A stretch of 20,592 nt of DNA from Sulfurovum sp. (GTDB lineage Bacteria; Campylobacterota; Campylobacteria; Campylobacterales; Sulfurovaceae): contig DZAQ01000012.1 of the NCBI GenBank assembly GCA_022729615.1, forward strand, positions 1 through 20,592, read 5' to 3'. Position numbers and translations under genes: made by a program. Under the pieces are notes generated by a model. It saw only the letters and a program-made list of their open reading frames with translations, was not told the origin of the DNA and did no database searches. How positions within the stretch are numbered: position 1 is the stretch's first letter; every line of letters begins with the position of its first letter. Shown here piece by piece: positions 6,658-15,832 of the stretch.

Positions 6658-8553
6658 TTAGCCTATGAGTGCGGTGATTGTTGCTACAAGAAGCAGCGAA
6701 ACAAGTCCGACACCCATCCAGTTGAGATTATTTGAGAGGTTACCTGTCTGCATTTTTCTTGCCGAATCACCACCGTTGTAGAGGAGACGGGCAATGCCAT
6801 CTACTGTTGCATCGACAATTTTCATATCTACCGATTTCCATAAAAGTTCTGAAATCATCGCATAAGGCTTGGAGATGAAATCTGCATAAAATTTTGGAAT
6901 ATAGTATTGGTTTTTCAATAGTTTGTAAAGAAAGCCGTTTTCAACTTTTTCACTTCGTTTGAGCCCTTTGGAATATTTTATCCAAGCAAGCGCAATGCCA
7001 CCGACGGCAAATGCCAAAACAATCGCACCGAGTATCCACACAAGATGATGCGTATGCGCGCTCATCTCGTAGTTTGGCAAGAGTTGCGTGATAAATGAAT
7101 GGAATGCACTCTGGAAGAATCCGGCGATCACAGCCAAAATCGCTAACGGCGCCATAGCAATGAGAACAAATTTATACATTTCATGCGGATGGATACCAAA
7201 CTCTTCGTAGCGTCTATCGCCTTCAAAAGTCAAGAAGACCTGTCTGAAGCTATAGAATGCGGTCATACCTGCAGTTAAAACGAGTATCGCCCACAAAATC
7301 AGTCTGCCCTCGTTGAATGCAGTTTCAATAATAGCATCTTTGGAGAAGAATCCGGCAAGCGGCGGTATTCCTGCAAGCGCCAAGGAGGCGACCCCCATAT
7401 AGATATAGGTCCATCGCATAGATTTTTTCAATCCGCCCATTTTGAAGATATCAAGTTCATCGTGCATGGCATGCATCACATTCCCTGCTCCCAAGAAGAG
7501 AAGAGCTTTGAAAAACGCATGGGCAGCAAGATGGAAAAGGGCTATCCAGTAGGCGCCAAGACCGGCAGCCGCAAACATATACCCCAGCTGCGAGAGTGTG
7601 GAGTAGGCGATGATCCTTTTGAGGTCTCTGTTGACAAGCGCCATTGAGGCAGCGAAAAACGCTACAAAGGTGCCAAGCGCTGCTATGAAGTAGCTCACAT
7701 CGGGGGTAACCATAAAAATCGGGTTCGCTCTGATGACAAGGAAGACACCGGCCGTAACCATCGTCGCAGCATGGATGAGGGCAGAAACAGGAGTCGGACC
7801 CTCCATGGCATCCGTGAGCCAAGTATGAAGCGGGAACTGTGCTGATTTTCCCATAGCCCCGATAAAAAGTGCCGTAGCAGCAGCCACCAGAACAGCTTCA
7901 CTCAGATGAGGAATCTGTGCAAAAACAACATCATATTGGAGCGATCCTGTATTCCAAAAGAGGATAAAAATACCCACGAGCATCCCCAAATCCGCGATAC
8001 GGTTGACGATAAATGCCTCATTCGCAGCCCATGAAGGGGAGATGGAAGGGTTCTCCTCTACTGAAACATCAGGCTTGTGATACCAAAAGCCAATGAGCAG
8101 CCAAGAACAAACCCCGACACCTTCCCAGCCTATAAAGAGTCCGGCAAAATTGTCGCTCATGACAAGAACCAGCATGGAGAAAACAAATGCCGAAAGGTAA
8201 GAGAAAAACCTGTTGAAGCTCTTGTCATGATCCATATATCCGATAGAGTAGATATGTACGACTGTCGAAACCAGTGTAACAACGACCATCATGGTTACGC
8301 TGACTTGGTCAACAAGGAAGCCAAACGGCACAAGCAAATCACCCGCTCCGATCCACTCCATCATGGTGACATGAATGCCTTCACCGGTTTGGTTGACATA
8401 GAGTGCCAACACCACAGAAGCCAAAAATGAGATGCCGAGCAGAATTGATGCGATGACACCGACAAACATTTTCTTTGGACTCATGCCAAAAAGTGCGGCA
8501 AAGAGTGAACTTGCCAAAGGAGCAAAGAGCGCTATATAGAGATATTTTTCCAT
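6658..8553 (-). CDS. nuoL: NADH-quinone oxidoreductase subunit L (NuoL)
   Basis: A 631-residue distal antiporter-like subunit of complex I, with the extra length expected for the long lateral helix that ties the membrane arm together. Glu144 sits in LFIGWEGVGVCSW and Lys236 in GKSAQFPLHTWL, and the block TDAMEGPTPVSALIHAATM (247-265) is the hallmark of NuoL. IAYSTLSQLGYMF marks the second half channel. Two starts are adjacent, a GTG at 8554-8556 that overlaps the nuoK stop and an ATG at 8551-8553. The ATG was chosen because the AAAGGG Shine-Dalgarno then stands five bases away; from the GTG it would be only two. Confidence 0.96.
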   Translation of the reverse strand: MEKYLYIALFAPLASSLFAALFGMSPKKMFVGVIASILLGISFLASVVLALYVNQTGEGIHVTMMEWIGAGDLLVPFGFLVDQVSVTMMVVVTLVSTVVHIYSIGYMDHDKSFNRFFSYLSAFVFSMLVLVMSDNFAGLFIGWEGVGVCSWLLIGFWYHKPDVSVEENPSISPSWAANEAFIVNRIADLGMLVGIFILFWNTGSLQYDVVFAQIPHLSEAVLVAAATALFIGAMGKSAQFPLHTWLTDAMEGPTPVSALIHAATMVTAGVFLVIRANPIFMVTPDVSYFIAALGTFVAFFAASMALVNRDLKRIIAYSTLSQLGYMFAAAGLGAYWIALFHLAAHAFFKALLFLGAGNVMHAMHDELDIFKMGGLKKSMRWTYIYMGVASLALAGIPPLAGFFSKDAIIETAFNEGRLILWAILVLTAGMTAFYSFRQVFLTFEGDRRYEEFGIHPHEMYKFVLIAMAPLAILAVIAGFFQSAFHSFITQLLPNYEMSAHTHHLVWILGAIVLAFAVGGIALAWIKYSKGLKRSEKVENGFLYKLLKNQYYIPKFYADFISKPYAMISELLWKSVDMKIVDATVDGIARLLYNGGDSARKMQTGNLSNNLNWMGVGLVSLLLVATITALIG

Positions 8554-8555
8554 CA

Positions 8556-8858
8556 CTACCCTTTCATTGTCGCTAGATTATCAAGATCGAGCGTACCGGT
8601 TTTCTTATAGAGGACGATCAGGAGTCCCAAGCCGATCGCCACTTCACTTGCCGCTATTGCAATGATGAAGAAGGCAAACATTTGTCCGGTAAGATCTCCA
8701 TAGTAGTGTGAAGTTGCCGCAAATGCTACATTGGCAGCATTGAGCATCACCTCTGTTGCGAAGAAGAGCATCAAAAGATTTTTTCTCCTCAAGATGCCGA
8801 CGAGTCCTATCGCAAAGAGCAGCCCCGAGAGTATGAGATAGTGACTGAGTCCTATCAT
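8556..8858 (-). CDS. nuoK: NADH-quinone oxidoreductase subunit K (NuoK)
   Basis: A 100-residue protein with three transmembrane helices, the standard NuoK size. The two buried glutamates needed for proton translocation are present: Glu36 in LFFATEVMLNAANV and Glu72 in AIAASEVAIGLGLLIVLY. It packs between NuoJ and NuoN/NuoA in the membrane arm. Its ATG overlaps the nuoJ stop by four bases (ATGA), and its stop abuts the nuoL start. Confidence 0.97.
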   Translation of the reverse strand: MIGLSHYLILSGLLFAIGLVGILRRKNLLMLFFATEVMLNAANVAFAATSHYYGDLTGQMFAFFIIAIAASEVAIGLGLLIVLYKKTGTLDLDNLATMKG

Positions 8859-9421
8859 AGTTCTTCCTCCTTTGAAAGTGTTTTGACTTCGATATTATCT
8901 TCATTTGTGGTGAGACTGTGATCCATTTTTTTGCCCGCAAGTATAATGCCGGCAATCATCGCTACAAGAAGCATCACCGCAGCTACCTCGAAAGGAATTA
9001 AATACTTTGTAAAGAGCACCATCCCTACATTTTGCGGGTTTGTTGCCCCCTCGACCGAAGGATAACTCGCAACCACACTTTCACTAAAGATCGGTGCAGC
9101 GAACATCATCACAAGCAGCAGCGCTGTCAATCCGCCAAGAAGGAAAATCCAGCTTCCGTTGGTGTTGTTCTCTTTCGTGTCTTTGGTGGCATCAAAAAAC
9201 ATCATCGCAAATGCATAGAGCGCCATTACCGCACCAACATAGACGATAAGCTGCACAACACCGAGAAAATCTGCGCCCAACAAGAAGAAAAATCCTGAAA
9301 CAAGCACCATTCCGGCCGCAAGTGATGTCATCGCATAGAGTAAATTTTTACTCAATACTGTCACCAAAAAGAGACCTATTGTGAGGACAGAAAAGAGATA
9401 AAAGGCTATTTGTTCATACAT
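8855..9421 (-). CDS. nuoJ: NADH-quinone oxidoreductase subunit J (NuoJ)
   Basis: A 188-residue membrane subunit with five hydrophobic helices. The segment FLGVVQLIVYVGAVMALYAF is the NuoJ signature around the pi-bulge helix that moves during coupling. The C-terminus is acidic and soluble (EVKTLSKEEEL). The start is preceded by a strong Shine-Dalgarno, AAGGAG, a few bases ahead of the ATG, and lies 12 bases after the nuoI stop. Confidence 0.96.
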   Translation of the reverse strand: MYEQIAFYLFSVLTIGLFLVTVLSKNLLYAMTSLAAGMVLVSGFFFLLGADFLGVVQLIVYVGAVMALYAFAMMFFDATKDTKENNTNGSWIFLLGGLTALLLVMMFAAPIFSESVVASYPSVEGATNPQNVGMVLFTKYLIPFEVAAVMLLVAMIAGIILAGKKMDHSLTTNEDNIEVKTLSKEEEL

Positions 9422-9433
9422 GTACTCTCCTTG

Positions 9434-10057
9434 TTAGTACGCAAGTGGCGTCTTTTTGATATTTTGATCAGCATTTGGGCTAATCGCGCCAAACCCATCA
9501 TACTCTTGTTGTAACTTAAGCGCATCGATCGGCGTGAGCATATCCTCAAAGAGTGAAAAACTTGCTCTTTGTTCTGACGCAGTTTCATATCGGGCACCAT
9601 GGACGATGGCTAGTTCCGGGCACACCTCTGCGCAGTATCCGCAAAAGATACATCGTCCAAAATTGATCGTATATTCACTGACCTCTTTGCGTTGATTTTC
9701 ATCATAGCGCGTATCCATCTTGATACAGTTGGAGATACAGATCTTCTCGCAGAGTCCACACCCGATACATCGATAGTGTCCGCTCTCAAGAAGTCGGAGC
9801 ATATCGTGTATTGCTCTGTATCTTGGAGAGATGGGAAGTTTTTCAAATGGATACTTGATCGTATGCATCTCCCCCCTGAAAAGCGCGTTTATCATCTCCC
9901 TGAGGGTGACATAGAGCCCCACAAACAGCTCACCCTTGAATGCTCTTCGGACAACTTGTTCGAATTGCTCCTTACCGGTTTTGGGTGTAGGATCGCTCTG
10001 TACCATTTTGTAGGTTTGCTGCCCTACATTTCTGTTTTTAAATTCTTCTAAGCTCAT
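9434..10057 (-). CDS. nuoI: NADH-quinone oxidoreductase subunit I (NuoI), 2x[4Fe-4S] ferredoxin-like
   Basis: A 207-residue peripheral subunit carrying clusters N6a and N6b, which pass electrons from NuoG to NuoB. Two ferredoxin motifs are complete: Cys97, Cys100, Cys103, Cys107 (CIGCGLCEKIC) and Cys136, Cys139, Cys142, Cys146 (CIFCGYCAEVCP). As in other ferredoxins, the fourth Cys of each motif should serve the other cluster. The first motif ends in CISNC rather than the usual CP, an extra Cys111 that is probably not a ligand. The N-terminal region (about 30-60) contains the amphipathic helix that anchors NuoI to NuoH. The AAGGAG Shine-Dalgarno lies within the nine-base gap after nuoH. Confidence 0.97.
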   Translation of the reverse strand: MSLEEFKNRNVGQQTYKMVQSDPTPKTGKEQFEQVVRRAFKGELFVGLYVTLREMINALFRGEMHTIKYPFEKLPISPRYRAIHDMLRLLESGHYRCIGCGLCEKICISNCIKMDTRYDENQRKEVSEYTINFGRCIFCGYCAEVCPELAIVHGARYETASEQRASFSLFEDMLTPIDALKLQQEYDGFGAISPNADQNIKKTPLAY

Positions 10058-10066
10058 TTTTACTCC

Positions 10067-11095
10067 TTATACCATCATAAATAGACCGGTAATGACGACA
10101 TTGATGACAGCTATCGGCATCAATACCTTCCAGCAGAGCCACATCAACTGATCGGGTCTTATGTGCGGCCATGAGGCTCTCACCCACAGCATGAAAAAGA
10201 AAACAAAAGCGATCTTCAAAATGATCATGAGCCATCCCGGCAAAAAGCCAAGATCATTATACCCGCCCATAAATACGACAGCAGCCAAAATAGAAACAGT
10301 AACCATATTGGCATATTCCCCGATAAAAAAGAGTCCCCATCTGAGTCCGGAATACTCGGTAGCATATCCTGAGATGATCTCTGCTTCATGCTCAAGAAGG
10401 TCAAACGGCGTTCTGTTGGTCTCGGCAAACCCGGCGATCAAAAAGAGTACAAATGCGACCGGCTGCTGCCAAAGAATCCAAGAGGTGAGTCCGCCGGTTT
10501 GGTAGGTATTGAAATCAACAAGCGATAGAGAACCCACCAGCATTATCGGCGCCAATATAGAGAGTCCTGTGACAACCTCATAGCTAAGAAACTGTATCGC
10601 CGTTCTTGCCGATCCGATAATCCCCCATTTGTTGGCTTGTGCCATCCCCGCAAGAAGAGGTCCATACAAACCTGCTGCCATCATCCCTAGCACAAAAAGG
10701 ATACCGATATTTATGTCGGCCGCTATCGAAGGGACGAAGACACCGCCCAATAGAGGAACCCATTGCGGAATAGTAAAGTCAGGAAAAACAGGTACGGATG
10801 CCAAAGCGATAAAGGCCGTAGCAGCTGTAATGACCGGCGCAATTTTAAATATGATTTTATTTGAGTGCTGCGGCACTATATCCTCTTTTGTAAAAAGCTT
10901 GATGCCATCAGCTACGAGTTGCAAGATCCCATAAGGACCTACATGCATTGGTCCCAATCGTCTCTGCATAAATGCCAGGACTTTTCTCTCAATAAAAGTA
11001 CCAAATCCTGCTATTGCCGCGATGACCGCCAAAATAATAATGGCTTTGATGATCACGCCGGCACTGGTTACTTCAGGTAAAACTGCTGCTTCCAT
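10067..11095 (-). CDS. nuoH: NADH-quinone oxidoreductase subunit H (NuoH)
   Basis: A 342-residue membrane subunit with about eight helices, which forms the quinone entry site with NuoB and NuoD. The first cytoplasmic loop FIERKVLAFMQRRLGPMHVG (34-53) is conserved, as is ADGIKLFTKEDIVP. The third loop AETNRTPFDLLEHEAEI (224-240) followed by SGYATEYSG holds the acidic residues of the E-channel; the usual DLPEAEQEL is here DLLEHEAEI, a mild variation. Its Shine-Dalgarno-like AAGG overlaps the end of nuoG2, whose stop is three bases before the nuoH ATG. Confidence 0.97.
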   Translation of the reverse strand: MEAAVLPEVTSAGVIIKAIIILAVIAAIAGFGTFIERKVLAFMQRRLGPMHVGPYGILQLVADGIKLFTKEDIVPQHSNKIIFKIAPVITAATAFIALASVPVFPDFTIPQWVPLLGGVFVPSIAADINIGILFVLGMMAAGLYGPLLAGMAQANKWGIIGSARTAIQFLSYEVVTGLSILAPIMLVGSLSLVDFNTYQTGGLTSWILWQQPVAFVLFLIAGFAETNRTPFDLLEHEAEIISGYATEYSGLRWGLFFIGEYANMVTVSILAAVVFMGGYNDLGFLPGWLMIILKIAFVFFFMLWVRASWPHIRPDQLMWLCWKVLMPIAVINVVITGLFMMV

Positions 11096-11098
11096 CTC

Positions 11099-13555
11099 TT
11101 ACACCTTTCTTATGATTACATTTTTATATCTATCTTCTCCGAAGAGAGTATAGATATCTTTTTCGCTTTTGAAATCAGGCACTCTAACAATCTCGCCCTC
11201 AATAGAGTCATCGGAAATCACTTCAAAAATCATTTTTGAGGAACCGAAATCTACCTCTACTTTCCCGCCAAGACTCTCCGCCTTCGCCGTGCTCGCATAG
11301 AGTCCATACTCTTCAAAGATTTGGTGAGCTTTGTCGCTGAAATCATTGAATTGTCTTTGCGGATTGCATCTATAGGCGATCTCACCCTCAAGGGCGATGG
11401 ATTCATCAAATTTTTGAAGCTGGATGGCTTCTGCATGTGTTGAGATATTTTCAAGCGCATACCCTCTATTCTCTACGCCCGAATTGGTGTAGCCATTGGG
11501 AAGTTCATCGAAATTTGCTTTTTTGAATCCTCTTTTGCCTGCAAGCATCGGTGTCCAGTCGATCGTGAGATGCTTGCCGATCTCAAGCGCAACCATCATG
11601 TCGTTGAGCTCATATCCATTGTACTCGAGGGCGGCATTTGTAGGCAAGACGCGTTTGTTCATATTGGTCAAAGTCCCCTCTTGCTGGTTCATTGCCGGCA
11701 TATCAAGATCGCCATCACCTAGTGCGCTGAGTCTGAAGTCGCCCTTTTCGTTGTAGCCGACACAGTATCCCTCTGCGCTCTCATCAAGATCACAGATGAG
11801 GGCTACGCCCAAAGAGTTGGTTTTGGGCGGAACCATAACGATCTCAATATCGCAGCTGCTCTCGATGAGCGCCACAAGCGCCGCCAGGTTTTCTGCTTTG
11901 GTGTGGAAGTAGAGATCTTCTCCGATGATGAGTGAGAAGCGCTCTTTTTTCTTCATCATATCTTGGAATGTCTCTGCAAAATCACCTTTGCCGCCAAGCA
12001 GCAGAGCGAGTCTATTCTCATCGACTACTATCTCTTTTTCGATAGTTTTCGGCACTTTTTTGGTAACCTCTTTGGACTCTCCGGTTTTGGCATCCGTGAC
12101 AGTTTCGGTCACATCCTCCATGACTTTTTCTTGAACTGTTTTGGTTATTTTGGAGTGGAAAGAGTCAAGATAGTCGATCGTATCTTGCGGGAGCCTCTCT
12201 CGTTTGGCGAAGAGATCAAGCACGAGATAGAGCGCCGCCTCTTCGAGTCCCGGTTTGTGTGTAAAGCACTCAACGCTCTTTCCGAGTGAGGCGATCAATG
12301 GATCTGCTACAGGATGGAAATAGAGTCCGGCGCCTTTGTTCATCTTTTGGATATTGTTGAATGCATAGCGTGCATTTGGGTTGTCGTTATGGAGCGCGCA
12401 CCCTACGCTGATGACAAAATCGCTCTTCATGATCTCTTTGAAATCGCTTCCGTAGAGTGTTTTCCCGGATGAGCGGCTGTATGCTTTGAGGAATTTTTGG
12501 AACGCAAAGGCGTCCGGATTGACGAGTTTTGTGCCAAACTTCTCTTTGAGCGTTTGGAGCATCAATGCCTCTTCGTTGGTGATGACAGAGTTGAAGCGGA
12601 TAGAATCTGCTTTTTGGAGCGCTTCAACCGCCTTGTCAAACGCCTCTTTGTTTTTGCCTTCCGCTCTATTTTCAAAATCATATCCAAAACGACCCGCTCC
12701 GCACAAAGAGACATAATTCCACTCGTTGGTGACACGGTAAATTTTTTCACTTGTGTCGCCTATCGAGGTGTGTTTTGTTTCATAATAGATTTGACATCCG
12801 CTGCTGCAGTGTGCGCATGTTGCCGGTACTCTTTTGAGCTCCCATGCATTGCTTTGATAGACAAAATCTCGGCTTACGAGCGCACCGACAGGGCAAACCG
12901 CGATACATTCGCCGCAATCGCTACAGTTTGTTTCCCCTGTCCCGTTGCTAGGAACAATAACTGATTTTTGCAATTTATTCCACATCGCGTAGGCATCTTT
13001 GGGCATCGTATCTTTGGCGTCTTTGTTGATCCCTTCGCCGCCGCGCGGTCCGGTTTTAAGTGCAGAATCACCGATCATATCTTTGCAGACTGTGACGCAT
13101 CGCTCACATACGATACAAAGACCCGGATCGTAATGCAGTACGGAGCTCCAATTGGCTGCCTCTCGTTTTGTATCAGGAATCGAGTAGGTTTGAGAATCAA
13201 CGCCTATTTCGAGTGTGTAGTTTTGGAGTTCGCACTCTCCGCTTTGATCACAAACGCCGCATTGAAGCGGGTGATTGACATCATACACTTCCATAATAGC
13301 ACGGCGCTCTTCGAGAATCTCTTGGTTGGTTACCGTAACCTCCATCCCCTCTTTGACTTTTGTGTTACACGAATAGACACGCTTGCCATCTGCTTCAACA
13401 AGGCAAATTCTGCACGCAAGCGTCGGTGAGCAGCGCGTGAGATAACAGATAGCAGGAATAAATATATTATTTGCCCGCGCAACATTGAGGATATATTCAC
13501 CCTCTGCGGCAACACACTCTATACCATCAATTTTCATCGTAATATCATTACTCAT
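11099..13555 (-). CDS. nuoG: NADH-quinone oxidoreductase subunit G, second copy (NuoG2)
   Basis: An 818-residue iron-sulfur subunit of the complex I electron-input arm. The N-terminal [2Fe-2S] ligands are Cys37, Cys48, Cys51 and Cys63. HPLQCGVCDQSGEC (95-108) gives the His/3-Cys [4Fe-4S] site. CIVCERCVTVC (147-157) and CSDCGECIAVCP (211-222) bind two further [4Fe-4S] clusters. CAHCSSGC (247-254) plus Cys285 in LCGAGRFGYDF match the N7-type site. The rest is a degenerate molybdopterin-oxidoreductase domain with the family block NQQEGTLTNMNKRV (623-636). Compared with NuoG1 it has about 25 extra residues between the two ferredoxin motifs and a charged, lysine/glutamate-rich insertion at about 472-511. 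It overlaps the end of nuoG1 by eight bases (ATGAGTAA). A molybdenum cofactor is not expected. Confidence 0.93.
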   Translation of the reverse strand: MSNDITMKIDGIECVAAEGEYILNVARANNIFIPAICYLTRCSPTLACRICLVEADGKRVYSCNTKVKEGMEVTVTNQEILEERRAIMEVYDVNHPLQCGVCDQSGECELQNYTLEIGVDSQTYSIPDTKREAANWSSVLHYDPGLCIVCERCVTVCKDMIGDSALKTGPRGGEGINKDAKDTMPKDAYAMWNKLQKSVIVPSNGTGETNCSDCGECIAVCPVGALVSRDFVYQSNAWELKRVPATCAHCSSGCQIYYETKHTSIGDTSEKIYRVTNEWNYVSLCGAGRFGYDFENRAEGKNKEAFDKAVEALQKADSIRFNSVITNEEALMLQTLKEKFGTKLVNPDAFAFQKFLKAYSRSSGKTLYGSDFKEIMKSDFVISVGCALHNDNPNARYAFNNIQKMNKGAGLYFHPVADPLIASLGKSVECFTHKPGLEEAALYLVLDLFAKRERLPQDTIDYLDSFHSKITKTVQEKVMEDVTETVTDAKTGESKEVTKKVPKTIEKEIVVDENRLALLLGGKGDFAETFQDMMKKKERFSLIIGEDLYFHTKAENLAALVALIESSCDIEIVMVPPKTNSLGVALICDLDESAEGYCVGYNEKGDFRLSALGDGDLDMPAMNQQEGTLTNMNKRVLPTNAALEYNGYELNDMMVALEIGKHLTIDWTPMLAGKRGFKKANFDELPNGYTNSGVENRGYALENISTHAEAIQLQKFDESIALEGEIAYRCNPQRQFNDFSDKAHQIFEEYGLYASTAKAESLGGKVEVDFGSSKMIFEVISDDSIEGEIVRVPDFKSEKDIYTLFGEDRYKNVIIRKV

Positions 13556-15830
13556 TGTTACCGTCCATTATTTCAAATTTGGGTTGGAAAAATCTATAAT
13601 AGGATACCGAAGCAGCACTTAATCCCATGTCGTAAGTCGGATTTATCGCTACTGTTCCTTTCATAGATGTGTCGATGGTAAACACTCTTAGATACTCTAT
13701 GTCTTGCAGTGCAAATCTGACCCTCTCTCCCTCTTTGAGCTTGGATATTGCTGCAAATTGTTGCGAGCCCTTGAGTTGCGGCAAGCTATTGAGCTGTTTT
13801 GTTTTGTAGGTAAATGGTGAAAATTGATTCCCTTCATTGCATTGATAGAGTACAATACCATCATAAGTGGGCAAAGCCGAAACCGGCTCAATGAACCCGC
13901 TCTTTTCGCATACTTGGCTCGCAAGATGATATCCTCTGTGCTCCGCTCCTGTGATCTCGTAATAGTTTGGCAAACTATCAAAATCAATTGTGCTGTATCC
14001 CTTGCCGGTCGGGAGCTGTTTGGTATAGTCGATCGTATGCTCGCTTCTATGCCCTAAAGCGCTTATGATGTCGTTGAGAACATAGCCGCCATAAGGCAGG
14101 GCGGCATTGGTCGGCACTACTTGCTTGTTGAGCGAAGTGAAGGTGCCTTCTTGCTGGTTCATCGCAGGCATATCAAGATCGCCTCCGCCCAGTGCGCTAA
14201 GTGTAAAGTCACCCTGTGCGTTATAGCCGACCGTGAAGCCTGATGCCTCTTTATCGAGATCACAAATGAGCGCGACCCCCAATGCGTTTGTCGCAGGCGG
14301 CACAAGAAGAAGCTCGAAGTCGCTATAGAGCTCTATGATTCCCAAAAGCTTGGCGATATTGGCAGCTTTGGGATGATTGTAGAGATCTGCGCCGACCACC
14401 AAAGTAAAGCCGGCTTTCTTCAGGAGTGATCTCTTGAGTTGCGAAAGCTCCTCCTCGCCGATATTGCTCTCGGCGCTGAGGTGTCCTATGTCAAGATCGT
14501 CAAGATAGGCTCTGATCTTTTTCGGCACTTTTTTCTCATCTAACAGTGTATGCGCCAAGAGTGCCGCTGCCCCCTCTTCGCTCCCCACTTCGTACTTGAT
14601 GAATTGGGTGATAATATTTTGAATAGAACCGTCCTCTATCGGATGCATATAGGCGACTCTTGCTCTATGGTGCTTGCTCGCCATATTGATATGATATTTT
14701 ACCATCGGCGCATCGTCATTGATGCGTGCTCCAAAGATGATAATTCCTCTAGATTTGCTCAATTTGCCCAAATTGCTGCTATAAAGCGACTCTCCTGTGA
14801 TCGAAGAGAAGGCATTGAGGAAAGATTGATACCCATACGCCTCGTCACAGACGAGTTGGATACCTCTGCGCTCTTTGAGTTTTTGGAGCATAAGCGCCTC
14901 TTCGTTGGAGATGGTGGCACTAAAGCGGATGGTTTGTGCCCCTTTGAAGGCATCTTGCGCTTTGGAAAATGCCTGAGCGTCTTTTGAAATATTGGAATTT
15001 TCAAAGTCATACCCAAAGCGACCGGCACCACAGAGCGAAGAGAATTCGAAGTTGTTTGTCACTCTAAATATTGCTTCTGTAGGATTGGAGATAGATTTCT
15101 GCTTGACTTCATAGTTCATTTCGCATACGGCGCTGCAATGGCTGCAAGAGGCTGGAATCTGTGTAAGCTCCCAAGCATTTGTGCTATATTTGAAATCACT
15201 GCTCACAAGTGCGCCGACAGGACAAACCGCCATGCATTCACCGCACTCACTGCACTCGCCATTGGGTTTTGTATTTATGATAGTAGAGTTGTACCCTCCC
15301 GCAGATATAGCAAGCGCCTCATCTCCGATGATCTCTGTACAGACGCGGACACACTTTTCGCACATGATGCACAAGGTGGGGTCGTAAGAGATAAAACCCC
15401 AATTTTCTACAGGTCTATGCCGGTCTTTTGTGGTGAAGCTTTGCGCGGAGACTTCAAATTCCATAGTTTTGTTTTGAAGGTCGCACTCGCCGCTCTTGTC
15501 GCAAACGCCGCATTCAAGCGGGTGATTGACATCGTAGAGCTTCATGATGTTTTGCCGCTGCTTGAAGATTTCGTCATTGTTAGTCGTGATGACGGCACCG
15601 TCCACGGCCTTCTCTTGGCAAGAGAGGATCATCCCCTCCACCCCTTCGACATTGACAACACACATTCGGCAAGAGGCGATGGGCTCTACTTTTGTGAGAT
15701 AGCACATCGTAGGAATATAGATATTATGAGCTCTTGCTATTTTGAGAATCGTATCCCCAAATTCCCCTTTGCAGGTTTTGCCGTCAATTGTGACTTTGAT
15801 CAACTTTTTTTTCGTTACGCGTGATGTCAT
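13548..15830 (-). CDS. nuoG: NADH-quinone oxidoreductase subunit G, first copy (NuoG1)
   Basis: A 760-residue paralogue of the next gene with the same domain order. [2Fe-2S] ligands are Cys43, Cys54, Cys57 and Cys71. The His/Cys site is HPLECGVCDKSGEC (103-116). The [4Fe-4S] motifs are CIMCEKCVRVC (154-164) and CSECGECMAVCP (193-204), and the N7-type site is CSHCSAVC (229-236) plus Cys267. The C-terminal half is molybdopterin-oxidoreductase-like and includes NQQEGTFTSLNKQV, shared with NuoG2. The reading frame is open from an ATG at 15863, but that start lies inside the upstream flavoprotein gene. The ATG at 15828-15830, two bases after that gene's stop, begins the protein just before the ferredoxin fold and is preferred. 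All cluster ligands are intact, so it should be a working electron carrier. Confidence 0.93.
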   Translation of the reverse strand: MTSRVTKKKLIKVTIDGKTCKGEFGDTILKIARAHNIYIPTMCYLTKVEPIASCRMCVVNVEGVEGMILSCQEKAVDGAVITTNNDEIFKQRQNIMKLYDVNHPLECGVCDKSGECDLQNKTMEFEVSAQSFTTKDRHRPVENWGFISYDPTLCIMCEKCVRVCTEIIGDEALAISAGGYNSTIINTKPNGECSECGECMAVCPVGALVSSDFKYSTNAWELTQIPASCSHCSAVCEMNYEVKQKSISNPTEAIFRVTNNFEFSSLCGAGRFGYDFENSNISKDAQAFSKAQDAFKGAQTIRFSATISNEEALMLQKLKERRGIQLVCDEAYGYQSFLNAFSSITGESLYSSNLGKLSKSRGIIIFGARINDDAPMVKYHINMASKHHRARVAYMHPIEDGSIQNIITQFIKYEVGSEEGAAALLAHTLLDEKKVPKKIRAYLDDLDIGHLSAESNIGEEELSQLKRSLLKKAGFTLVVGADLYNHPKAANIAKLLGIIELYSDFELLLVPPATNALGVALICDLDKEASGFTVGYNAQGDFTLSALGGGDLDMPAMNQQEGTFTSLNKQVVPTNAALPYGGYVLNDIISALGHRSEHTIDYTKQLPTGKGYSTIDFDSLPNYYEITGAEHRGYHLASQVCEKSGFIEPVSALPTYDGIVLYQCNEGNQFSPFTYKTKQLNSLPQLKGSQQFAAISKLKEGERVRFALQDIEYLRVFTIDTSMKGTVAINPTYDMGLSAASVSYYRFFQPKFEIMDGNNE

Positions 15831-15832
15831 CG

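Noticed and set aside
15138..15824. Open frame of 228 codons on the plus strand
   Set aside because: It is antisense to nuoG1 across its cysteine motifs; the product has no recognisable features.
11099..15830. Possibility that the NuoG pair are formate dehydrogenase or nitrate reductase subunits
   Set aside because: They carry the NuoG-specific His/3-Cys cluster motif and lie in gene order inside a complete nuo operon; the molybdopterin-type half is the degenerate NuoG form.
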